Shown: piece by piece, positions 46,775 through 56,642 of the stretch
How the letters are laid out: each line of letters opens with the position of its first letter
How positions within the stretch are numbered: the first letter of the stretch is position 1
DNA from: Pseudisothecium myosuroides
Lineage: Eukaryota > Streptophyta > Bryopsida > Hypnales > Lembophyllaceae
DNA length: 64,000 nucleotides
Direction of reading: 5' to 3'
Assembly: GCA_951799445.1 (NCBI GenBank)
Contig: OX637296.1
Location: 2,108,001-2,172,000 of the forward strand
Made by a program: the position numbers and the translations under genes
The notes under the pieces: generated by a model
Told to the model about the DNA's origin: nothing
The model's database searches: none
What the model saw: the letters and a program-made list of their open reading frames with translations, nothing else

Positions 46775-49018
46775 GTCCATTAAGTGGTGGTGAACTCCAT
46801 TTGTTATTTTTGGTGTGTATTTTATTAAGATAAATATGCCTATTACCAAACAAATTTGTTACTTAGGTACCTCAGAGAAGCTATTTGTCAACTTACGTAT
46901 TTTTTGAAGATTTAGAAGTTTGAGAGGAAGCCATTTGCAAGTAGGATCAAGACATTTTGACAAGAAATAAATTTTGTGTCATTTTTCAAAGTTTGTTGGG
47001 ACAAAATTGGTGAAGCGTGAATAGACCCGTGCTAAACCACATGCTAATATGTCCCTTCCCCAAGTGCATTGTCATGATGCTAAATGGTTGCTAAAATATT
47101 TGTAATAAGTAAGTGACTGACGCAAAGGGTAGGGTCTAATAGATGTTGGAATTAGATTACTAACTGCATTGGGTTGTTTTACGTCAGTGTCTACAAAGAA
47201 AAAGAACTCCAACCATTGGTAGGTTGTGTATTCCACTTAGATGGCCCATGGAATTTTTGGAAACAACACGAGTAATTCACAAATTCATACTACACTATAA
47301 ATACTTTTAGAGAGGGTCCAAATCAAAACCTTATTGTTTCAAATTGTGTTCACATTGAGATGCATTACCATAAGTGAAGTCTGTTTTATTTAATATGGAG
47401 TACTAGTTGGATTAATATGGATTTACATTAAACAACTTTAGAACAATAACATCTCTTGAGATCCTTTAAATGTATACAAATGAATGCATCAAAGCATTGA
47501 AACAAATGAAAAAACTTGCAATCTTGTCCATTTTTTGAAAAACGATAGACCTTGACAAATTTTGTCCAAATTGTACCCCAATCAATTAGGGGTGAAAGAA
47601 ATAACTAAGTTAGGTATATCTATCTTGCACAACAACTCAAGCTTGACAAATGTAGAGAGGAGATACGATTAAACAAGGAACACTGTCAATAGCTTCTTTT
47701 TCTAGCAAAACATCGCTCTCTCTGATTGATGTTGACCCATATAGCTTCCTCCCTCCAAATATTTTTTAGTGCAATGTAGGCAAAGCAAGGCATATTTTTC
47801 ATAAAAAAATCATTGCTATTTAGGTTTTCTTACCTTAGAAGACAAGTCAAAACCATTCAGTAAGATTTCTTCCTTCTAATTTGATATTGAACCATTATGA
47901 TTGGTGAGGGGGTCATTCCTTCTAAGATAAAAGAATATGAGTGGTCCTCCTAATATGAGGATTATTCAAAATTAAAGTCATGATTGGTGCATTTGTAGGT
48001 GTACAAATGAAATATATAGTTGATTATTGTATCTAAGGATTTACAAACAATATATCTAGATAGTTTCATCTAATATTCTTCAAAGATCCTACATTTCAAT
48101 TTTGTATAGTTTTATATAGTACTCTCTTTTAGCTTGATCTTGTGCCAACATCAGTACTAGCAGATGCCACACTCATTGATTGGATTAATTAATAGAAAAA
48201 TGTTGATTTAGTAAGTATTCTATTGAATATTCTTCTATCTATTTATAATTTTTTGTTTTAAATCTAATTTGGACATTTAATTTTGATTTAAGATGTTTTA
48301 GGAACAATTGTCTTTGCATCAAAAAGTAGAGATGGAAGGATCTAATGTCATAAATTATGCATTTATTCTTGTCTCAAAATAATACTTTAAAAAAGAAATC
48401 CCAAAAGAATCATGCCATATGGCAACTACAATTCTTTTTCTCTACTCTATGTATTGACACTTTGTAATTGCACATTTTCAAATATATTAATTGGATTTGT
48501 TAGGTCTTATACACATATATTTAGACAACATCCACATGTCAAGTTGTAAGCGTGCGTGAGAGTACTAATATAAGGTTCATTCATCCCTTCAAGTTAGAGA
48601 CTTGAATGTAATTTTTCTTCAAGTATGCTTATTTATCCTATTGAAAAGAACTTAACATTAGGGTCATTGCATAATTAGAAAGCATTATAGACTATAATTG
48701 CATTTATCATTGCATTTATTTCGTGGAACTAAAATACTTAAAAGATTACAATTTTGTGAAATACTGTATTGACAATTGAGGCCCTAAAGAAGTTAAAAAT
48801 TTGCAAAGTACTAATTCCATTTTGTAAAAGTTAATTTCATACACTAGATGTTTTATTTACACTAATTAAAAAGTACTGAAAATATTGTTTCTTTAAAAAT
48901 TAGCTTCACACATGTAAATAGTACAATTTTATTACAAAAAAAAGTAAAGTACTCCCATTTACAGTAGGCATGGCCCTTTCAAGTGCTCAATCTTGACACA
49001 ACATGTTAGCTTTTTCAC
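46775..49018. other. AT-rich stretch without recognisable features
   Basis: About 2.2 kb; no gene, RNA or repeat end supported. Confidence 0.5.
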
Positions 49019-49019
49019 T

Positions 49020-49125
49020 TAAGGCAGGCATATCCATTGTAGGCCCATAATCCAATTGCATCCCTATCTAAATTTGTCCAAGGATAAATTAGGTTGAGAT
49101 AGAAATAATGGACATGCCTACCTTA
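49020..49125. mobile_element. Tiny MITE (about 106 bp)
   Basis: TTAAGGCAGGCATATCCATT and AATGGACATGCCTACCTTA form the ends. TTA on both sides could be a Harbinger-type target duplication. Contains CCAATTGCATCCCTATCTA, which is shared with the inverted repeat at 17492-17568. Confidence 0.65.
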
Positions 49126-49383
49126 GACTACAACCTACGTAATGAACTTATGATCAATCGTACCCTATGGTTAGGTTTAACATCTTTTGACATTTAATTA
49201 ATCTTTTTTAAATACTCTAAACATAAAAATATTTCAAAAGACTTGTTCTTCTCTAATTCAAATATTTATTTATTAAAAAAAAAAAAATTCCAAAATCATG
49301 TCATCTAATTTTAGAAATAATTTTGTCAACCGACTAAAGTATTAAAAATATTACCCATTTTTGTGATACACTTAATAGGCCTA

Positions 49384-50318
49384 TTAATCCCTAAAGGACC
49401 ATCGTGCATTTTTTGGTAACATAGAAATTTTTGGCAGGTACATGTGACTAGAGATTTGCATATTTTAAGCTCAACTTTTAATAAAGGTGGGGACAAGGAA
49501 TATCTTCCATAGGCACTAAATTTCATAACATTTGGAAGTATGAGTAAAAGATTATGGCGAAGTATGTTATTTTTTTTTCCAAGTGGGCAGTCTAGGCAGA
49601 TCAAAAAAAAATTACTTTTTTCAAAAACAAAATTTGAAATTGGTTTTCTAGAGTTATATATAAGTGGCAAGCTTTGAATCATTCCATTTTGATCAATGAG
49701 TCAAAAGGTATGAGGAGTTTTTGTTTGCAAGCAGTTATAGATTTTGTACTCTAAAAAAAACTTTGAAGTCTTTTATCTTACTCAATTTTTAATATTTTTT
49801 GAAAAAAATAAAATCATAGGATGTAGATTGTTTATTACAACATTGCAACCATTGGGATTGACATTTTTCAATTCCATAACAAATTTCTTAACAATTTTGT
49901 ATTTTGATTCATTCTCTACTTCTTTCTTTCTACTGACTATTTTTTTCCTATATGTTTTGCAACTCCAAATGATCTGAATTTTTTTAAGCATGTAGCCAAC
50001 TTGTCTAGGAAAAGAATCCAAAGAAGCACCACCATTTTGGACATTTTTTCTTAGGAAAGTGAGCCTGAGAAGCGCAGCTGCCCTGTTTTTTGTAGGGCCC
50101 AAAAAATGATTTCAATGGATTTGAATGCTTTTATCTTGCAATCCATGCAGTGGAAATTTCTGAAATTTTTACCACATATTCTCAAGTGAGCATAATAGAA
50201 GATCCTACTATTACATGTGTCAAAAAAAAGTTTTTTTCAAAAATTTGGTACTTGTAATAAAAATGGCAGTTTTTGAGTGTTTTTGGTGAAAACATAGTCA
50301 TGGAACTTTAGGAATTAA
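49384..50318 (-). mobile_element. TTAA element family B, copy B4 (935 bp)
   Basis: TTAATCCCTAAAGGACCATCG at the left and GGAACTTTAGGAATTAA at the right. Exactly the length of B3 but in the opposite orientation. Carries the B-specific middle (GCGCAGCTGCCC near 50075). Confidence 0.88.
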
Positions 50319-51065
50319 GTTATCCAATTAAACATATAAATGTATGATAAGCATGAATGGTATTGTGCAATGGGAATGCAGTTGTAGATAGGATTTGAAA
50401 ACTTAGATTTAAATCCAAAGTAGATGCCATAGTCTCTCTCCTTTGGACACAATCAATAAAATAAAATTCAAAATCAGAAACTACGATACATAATAGAAAC
50501 TCTAAAGCATCATATTCATCATTTTATTGATTACATAAATTAGTTTGAAATGTCTAGAAATTTGGGGCACCCACTCCAAATGAGAGTATTTGGTGTCGAA
50601 CATCTCCTTCGTTTTCAATACTGTATTTTAAATCAGTGGTGGTCCAAAGTAGGCAAATTCCCTGCAAATTCATAAAGGGGGAACTGAATCTGCAGTTGCC
50701 ACTGAACAAATCAATCCCACTCTGAGCAAACAGGAATTTGATTCTCTGAAGTGGCGGCTGGAAACTGATCGGATTTATTTCTATTGCGTAACTTAGTCTA
50801 CAGAGACGGATGTTTAGCAAATTGACAGTACAATACACGAAGAATTATTATATTTTAATTAGGAAAGGGTTAACTTAACTTAGACCAGTTTGAAGTTGGT
50901 ACAAACTTCATGGACACTTAACTTAAAGTGGGTACACCCAAAACCGCTACTGAGCCTGCTTACTATTATTAGACTGGCCAAATTTCCATATGTTCTTGTT
51001 GGCAATTGAAAGGAGGTTCCAACGCACCAGAGAACATGGCATTTGGATATCGTATGCAAAAGTTA
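50319..51065. other. Less AT-rich stretch, nothing recognised
   Basis: A 94-codon minus frame (50554-50838) is not recognisable. No other feature supported. Confidence 0.4.
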
Positions 51066-52000
51066 TTAACCCCTAAAGGACCAAAGCCTTTTTTCTTCCC
51101 CCAAACATTGAAAACTGCCATTTCTATAGCAAAGAGTTAAAAAAAAATTTAATTGTTTTTTTTTCACATTTAACTGTAGGATCTTACACCCACCTAGTAT
51201 GAAAAAGTGTGAAAAAAATTTCAGAATTTTTGACCGCATAGATTGCAAGATATTTGCATTTAAAGTGGAAAAAACAAGTTTTTCAGCACATTGCAGGGCT
51301 AGATTTTTTGACTTTGAACATTTTTAACTTAAAATTTTTGCACTACAGAGTTTTGAGCTTTAAATCTTTATGGTGGAGAATTGAGTTGAGAGTCTAAGGA
51401 AAAAAAAATTCAAAAAAACTTAATTATCATTCTTAAAAAAAAATTTAAGTACAAGTAGGTACAAGATAGAAGGAAAATCTAAAATATTCATATATTTTAG
51501 ATGGAATTAAAATGCACTAATCCCAATGGTGAGATTGTTCTAGCAAGTAAATAAAACCATGAAAAAAAAATTTTGAAAAATTTGAAAAAGTACATTCAGA
51601 ATTGAATCCTACAAGTTATTTTTTTCAAGAAGATGCCCTAACTGCCCGAAAAACAAGAATGTCCATAACTTTCTCATAACAAATCCAAATGAAATTCATC
51701 AAAGCTTTCCAGATATTAGACAAAAATGTAATCTATGAGAATTTTTTTTTTTTTTTAAATTCAAATTTTTGTCCATTTTTTTTGCTGCCCAGGTTGCCCC
51801 CCCTCGCCTGTTTTGAGCTTATTTGGTCATAACTGTTGTTCTCGGGCACCGATTGTGAAAAAAATTATATTCCCACGAAGCTAATAAGCTTTTCTACCTC
51901 CAAAAAAAGTTTTTAAAAATCAGGAAATAATTTCAGCCCGTAGGTACCTACCTGAAAACGCATTTGTCCCCTAAAGAAACAATGGTCCTTTAGGGGTTAA
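51066..52000 (+). mobile_element. TTAA element family A, complete (935 bp), best preserved
   Basis: TTAACCCCTAAAGGACCA at the left and TGGTCCTTTAGGGGTTAA at the right: a perfect 18-bp inverted repeat including TTAA, suggesting a young copy. Right-end hairpin TTGTCCC-CTAAA-GAAACAA is partly mismatched. A minus-strand frame (51066-51248) is the same shadow as at 405-587. Confidence 0.92.
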
Positions 52001-52440
52001 GGAACAAAGTTTGGTTCTTAAATGGTTTCTTCCACATACTTAGGTACAAAATTGATTTTGGAGATGTACATAGTATAAAGATGGCAGTTCAAGGTCAGTG
52101 GCACATTTGGTGTACCTACCTTATCCAAACTAATTGAGGTTAACTCACTTGCCACTAATATCGAGGACCTTCAATATCCATTAGGGTAGGTGCACCCAAA
52201 ATTGCACCCTGCCTACAACCACCATCATCACTGTGTACATTTCCAAAATCAATATGTAGGTAGGTATGTAGGTACGTGGAAGAACAATTTTAAAACATCT
52301 ACCAAATTCTGCGTATGGTGTCCAAATGTTGCATTCTTTGGTGTGTTTGAACTTCCTTTCACTTGCCAACAAGAAAATTTAGAAATCTGACTAGTCTAAC
52401 AATAGTAACTAGGCACAATAGTAAGAAGTGGCATTTTTGA
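52001..52440 (+). repeat. Dispersed repeat K, copy 2, with inverted subrepeat
   Basis: 52185-52440 matches 20100-20385 directly. 52001-52085 (GGAACAAAGTTTGGTTCT and 'attgattttggag.tgtac') matches 20163-20250 in reverse complement. The copy therefore holds both arms of an inverted repeat. Confidence 0.65.
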
Positions 52441-52452
52441 AGGGTACACACC

Positions 52453-53343
52453 TTAACCCTCTACAATCCATGGTATTGTAGGAAAAAGTGACCAAATTTT
52501 TGACCCTATAGTTTGAAATACTTGTATCGTTGTTTGTACATGAAATATTTTAATTATTTAACCACATAGAATTGTATTCTCTATCTCAAAGACACATTCA
52601 ATGAAAAAATTTCATGATCATTGGATGGTGCATGTTGAAGATTATAATGTTTTTACAATGCATATTTCAAATGGAGGAAATGAGAGTTTTTGAGTTGCTT
52701 CAATCCAATGAGCAATACGAGTGAGGGAAAATTTTCATAATTAAAGGTGAACTGATTCAACTATGCATGCACTTTGTAGTTCAAAAATGATTCATTATTA
52801 ATACATCCAATGTCTTACAAAAAGTTTAGTGATTTTTGGAATTCATGGATGTTTAATACATATAAAGCTTCGGGAAGAAATATATAAAGAATATCCACTT
52901 ACATAAAGTTTAAGATCAAGATCAAGGTATGGAAAACCAAAAACATGGAGATGTGCAATAATGTCCAAAAAAAATCACAAAATATTTTTTGCCTTTCAAA
53001 TTGTATCAAAAGTTGTAGTCATAGCTAGGCGTTTGTAGTACAGCTTTCTTCTGTGATTGTCTTTTGTAATGAAAACCAATTGCATGTCTTCATTTTACTT
53101 CCTTCATCCCTTTGAAGTCAACTAGATCCTATTTCTTTCTCATTTTCTTTTTCAGGACAATGTACGTACATGAAGCAAACTCCTCTCTACAATCATGTAT
53201 CCCAAGAGTTTTGTATATCCAAACCATGATATGATTGGAGCATATGAAGTGTCCAAATTGTGCAAATTTGAACTTTGTACTTTGCATCCCAATTCCAAAC
53301 TTCTAGTGACCAAATAGTATTCACAAGGGTTGTTAAGGGTTAA
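52453..53343. mobile_element. TTAA element family Q (891 bp)
   Basis: Left TTAACCCTCTACAATCC, right GTTGTTAAGGGTTAA. The hairpin CTACAAT-CCATGGT-ATTGTAG (52461-52481) begins just inside the left terminus, overlapping it. Length equals that of family A elements. The right TTAA (53340-53343) also begins the J-like element that follows. Only one copy seen. Confidence 0.6.
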
Positions 53344-53420
53344 CCTTAGAAAGGCGGTGAGGACAAAAAGTGTCCGATCAAGGTAACCTTGGTGTTGGGT
53401 CTTGTCTTTTCAAAGTTAAG
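53340..53420 (+). mobile_element. J-like TTAA element, left end (J2)
   Basis: TTAACCTTAGAAAGGCGGTG followed by the hairpin GGACA-AAAAG-TGTCC and then GATCAAGG, matching J1 (GGACG-TTTGG-CGTCC then GATGAATG). Right end not found. Confidence 0.6.
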
Positions 53421-53543
53421 GTATAGGGATGATAATTGTCATTAATAACAATTGATCATAGTTACTATTATTTCAACATAAAAAATAACTCTTAGATCTT
53501 ATTGGCAACTCAAAGAAGTTTCCAAAATACCTAAGCATCCATT

Positions 53544-53657
53544 CACTAGTAGAAAATCTGCCCAGTTTTGTTGTTTTGGTCGCGTTGATGATCAACAAAA
53601 ATCTGTTGATCATCAACGCGACCAAAACAACAGAACTAGGCAGATTTTCTACTAGTG
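53544..53657. mobile_element. CACTA-type MITE (114 bp), nearly perfect palindrome
   Basis: CACTAGTAGAAAATCTGCC and its reverse complement at the ends, ATT duplications on both sides (53541-53543, 53658-53660). The arms pair almost without mismatch around a short loop near 53600. Confidence 0.92.
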
Positions 53658-53660
53658 ATT

Positions 53661-54227
53661 ATTTGAACACCATATGTGAATAACTTATAAGTTTTCAAAG
53701 TAACATCCTTTGGTGTAAAAAAAAATTTAGTCTTTTATTGGGTTTCATGTTTTGATTGTATACATCAATATCTAGTTTTTGTGATGCTTTTGGTTCACAC
53801 ACAACTGTCAAATTTTAGATAGTGTTGGTTTGGGATGTGCATACTTTAACAATCATATGATAGAGCCTGGAATAGATGGTTACAAAATTACATGTTTTTG
53901 ACGGAAAATTCCTATATGACATCACTTGATTTTCTAAGACCCACTATAAACAAAAGTGAAGATTAATTCGGCAAGGAGAAACACCTAACTTTCTACCGAA
54001 GAATAATATGTGTGATCATCTAATAATGAGAGTATACCTGATTGTGACATGTTTGTAAAACAATTCCATCTAGATCCTTACCAAAAATATACAGTCTCTA
54101 TACATGAGACTGTAGGATTAATTTCAAATATACCTACTTTCAGCACTTTGAAAATTGATTGTTTGCTACTCAGTAATAGGAACAATGTGCAAAACCTTAT
54201 TTGGACAATTTTAGTTGTTGTTAACTT
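53661..54227. other. AT-rich stretch, nothing recognised
   Basis: No gene, RNA or repeat end supported. Confidence 0.45.
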
Positions 54228-54350
54228 ATGGGAGGCAATCCTTTCTGATCAGCGCCCCACTCTAGGTAAATAGATTGTTCTCTTTCCTTGAAGCAGGAGA
54301 AGAACAATGATTAGTTATGGCACGGTTCTTGGGGCAGTTGTGGTGCATTT
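54228..54350 (+). repeat. Dispersed repeat P, copy 2, left part
   Basis: Matches about 31370-31470 ('ggaggcaatc', 'ttgttctctttcctt', 'cacggttcttggggcagttg'). Interrupted by the CACTA element that follows. Confidence 0.75.
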
Positions 54351-54710
54351 CACTAGTAGAAAAACAATGCCCAAATCAACAAAACATCAACAAATTTTTG
54401 TTGAAGTGGATACTACATCGTCCATTTTTACATTTTTTTGTTGATTCTGGTAGACATTATTGAAATCAACACTTTTTTTTGTTGATTCTGGTAGACATTA
54501 TCGAAATCAACACTTTTTTTTGTTGATTCGGATACTGCAACTCTAAAGTAACAAAAAAATCAACACTTTTTTGTTCATTTTGACTTAGGAGAATCTCAAG
54601 TAATTTTTTTCATTTGAAAAATGTTTAAATCACCAAATTTAGTATTCTATGTACAATTTTTTTTAAATTTTAAACTTTATCATTCACAATTCGTTTTTTT
54701 TTTAAACCAA

Positions 54711-55052
54711 CAGACTTTAGGGGCCATTTGGGCATAGAAAAAAACTTATTTCAAAAAAATTCCAACTAAGAAAAGTTTTTAAATCAAACTAAATTTCATC
54801 TCCAAAAATCCGTTTGCAATTCAAAGTCTTTAATCAAAAGTTATGAATGAATTTCAGAGAGGGGTTAAAATGAACTTTTTTTTGACATTTTTAAACACCC
54901 TCTCTGAAACTTATTCATAGCTTTTGATGTAAGACTTTGACTTGCAAACGGATTTTTGGAAATGAAAGTTAGTTTGATTTAGAAACTTTTCTTAGTTGGA
55001 GGTTTTTTGAAATAAGTTGTTTTTCTATGCTTAAATGGCCTCTGAAGTCTGC
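54711..55052. repeat. Long foldback: about 155-bp arms, about 33-bp loop
   Basis: 54711-54864 pairs with 54896-55052. Matching parts include CAGACTTTAGGGGCCATTT, AACTAAGAAAAGTTT, AAAAATCCGTTTGCAA and TTTCAGAGAGGG with their reverse complements. By eye roughly 85-90 percent of positions agree, so the duplication is fairly recent or selected. Confidence 0.88.
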
Positions 55053-55137
55053 TGAGTTTGAAAAATAAATGAAAAAAATCTTGTTCTCACCAAATAAATA
55101 GAAACATAACCCAATCAAGCACATGTACATGGATACA

Positions 55138-55205
55138 TGGTGTGTTGGTAAAGGCCTTGACCCCTAAGTAAGGGGTGCAAGGTTCGAACCCCATTGGCAC
55201 CACTT
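55138..55205 (+). repeat. tRNA-derived SINE-like segment
   Basis: TGGTGTGTTGGTAAAGGCC resembles a pol III A box region and GGTTCGAACCCC (55181-55192) is a perfect B box. TGGTG can pair with CACCA at 55198-55202, but the T-stem does not close, so this is a decayed tRNA or SINE head and not a working tRNA. What follows (GGTGGCGGCTT.. repeated twice) may be the SINE body. Confidence 0.65.
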
Positions 55206-55525
55206 ACTTAGGTGGGGCCTTGCTTAGGTGGCGGCTTCCTATTGGTTTGATCGGCCTAGGTGGCGGCTTGTCTAGGTGGTGGATTCCCATTGGTTTGACC
55301 GGCCTAAGTGGCATTTTTGGTGGTGACGTGGCACTTGCCATGTGTCAATTTCTATATGGACAATTTTTATTTTATTTTTTTTCATTTTTGACTTGACCAA
55401 ATCAACAAAAAAATCAACACTTTCTCGTTAACAAACTACCCAAATTAACTCATCCAAATCAACAAAAAAATCAACACTTTTATGTTGAATTTTTGTTAAT
55501 TTGGTCACTAAATTTTCTACTAGTG

Positions 55526-55995
55526 TTTTGATTGGCTACAAGACTCTCAATATTGAAACCGTCCCTTGTTCAATTTTGTTTTCAGCCCATGGTCGGAAAT
55601 AACAAGCCCTATATCACCGATATGAGAGGAATAGAATCTTCTACTGAAAAATCCATAGTAATTATGTTTTGTGGAAAAAAATCTGAAAATTTATGGAAAC
55701 CTTCCGCAATCTATTGCTACACAGGGAAAAATTTACCCAATCACGATAGCCACCTTGCAGATACCGTAAGTGAAGGGCAGAGTTGGCACTTCTCTGCAAT
55801 TTTATTTTTTTTTCCAAAAAATAAAGTTCGGCAAATGCTAAAAATATAATTTTTTTGTCAATATTCTTTTCTTCACCATGCAATTTTTTTTATTTTTTGA
55901 AAAAATAGTTTCCTAAAATTCCGGCATCTATTTTCAGAATTATTTTCCGCCGACCCTCCAACTACGGTGTATGGAACTCCTTAAGTGGTCAGGAC
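55526..55995 (+). repeat. Dispersed repeat P, copy 2, right part
   Basis: Continues the match to 31470-31730 ('ggctacaagactctcaatat', 'tagtaattatgttttg', 'ctccttaagtggtcag'). Carries the F MITE at 55763-55968. Confidence 0.75.
55763..55968. mobile_element. MITE family F, copy F1 (about 206 bp)
   Basis: Left ACCGTAAGTGAAGGGCAGAG then TTGGC; right CCGCCGACCCTCCAACTACG then GT. Inserted in repeat P: copy 1 of P runs 'ccttgcatatttatgtaact' without interruption at the matching place. Boundaries within a few bases. Confidence 0.75.
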
Positions 55996-56143
55996 AGGGT
56001 TGCCTCCAATATTAGCATATAACTATTTTGTTACTTGACGCAGACTCGCATGCTCTTCTAATATTGACTGTGCAGGCCGTGTCAATAACTTGCGCAATAC
56101 TTGATACAGAAGGCTTCCCTCCCGGGGTACAAACGGACTTCTA

Positions 56144-56642
56144 TTAACCCCTACGGTGGAAGCACCAAAACCGTCAATATTAGCAATTCAGCATAGTTGG
56201 AGGCACCTTTTTGTAAATATAATATTTTTTTAGTACTAGCAAGTGAAAATGATGAATATGAAAAAAAATGATTTTTCGGATGTGGTATGTAATTTCTATG
56301 ATTTTTTTAATTGATAGCTCAATAGACCACTGAAATTGTTACATAGGTGGACCCAAAACTAAAATCTATAAAAATCAGTAGTCAGCAAATGAGAGTTGGG
56401 TATGTGTCCTTCAAATGTGTCAGCAAATTAGAGCTAAGCATTTCAAGGACACATTAGTGGAAAGTCTAGGGACATATTTAGTGATAGTCTAAGGTACATG
56501 AATGGAAACAACGACACTACTGGGTGTTTCTACCTTAATGCAAGTTGGAATTTTGACATACGAAGACCATACAAATAGGACGCAATGAAGAAACCTTGAT
56601 ACAATAAACCACATTCAGGTTCCTACCACCATTAGGGGTCAA
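56144..56642. mobile_element. Possible TTAA element family R (499 bp)
   Basis: Left TTAACCCCTACGGTGGAAG, right CCACCATTAGGGGTCAA. The hairpin GGTG-GAAG-CACC lies just inside the left end, and an outer ACGGT/ACCGT can also pair. The right TTAA is TCAA. Single copy. Confidence 0.5.

Larger units (their letters stand above)
54351..55525. mobile_element. CACTA-type element (1175 bp) with subterminal repeats and inner hairpin
   Basis: Ends CACTAGTAGAAAAAC and AAATTTTCTACTAGTG, TTT on both sides. Many AAATCAACA or TGTTGATTT motifs crowd both ends, including a 46-bp tandem unit near 54435-54530. En/Spm-type transposons use subterminal repeats as transposase binding sites. The ends match the MITE at 53544. 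It carries a 342-bp foldback (54711-55052) and a SINE-like tRNA segment (55138-55205). No transposase is encoded. Confidence 0.88.

Noticed and set aside
55138..55202. Functional tRNA gene
   Set aside because: B box is perfect but the T-stem does not pair and no credible anticodon arm forms; fits a SINE head better.
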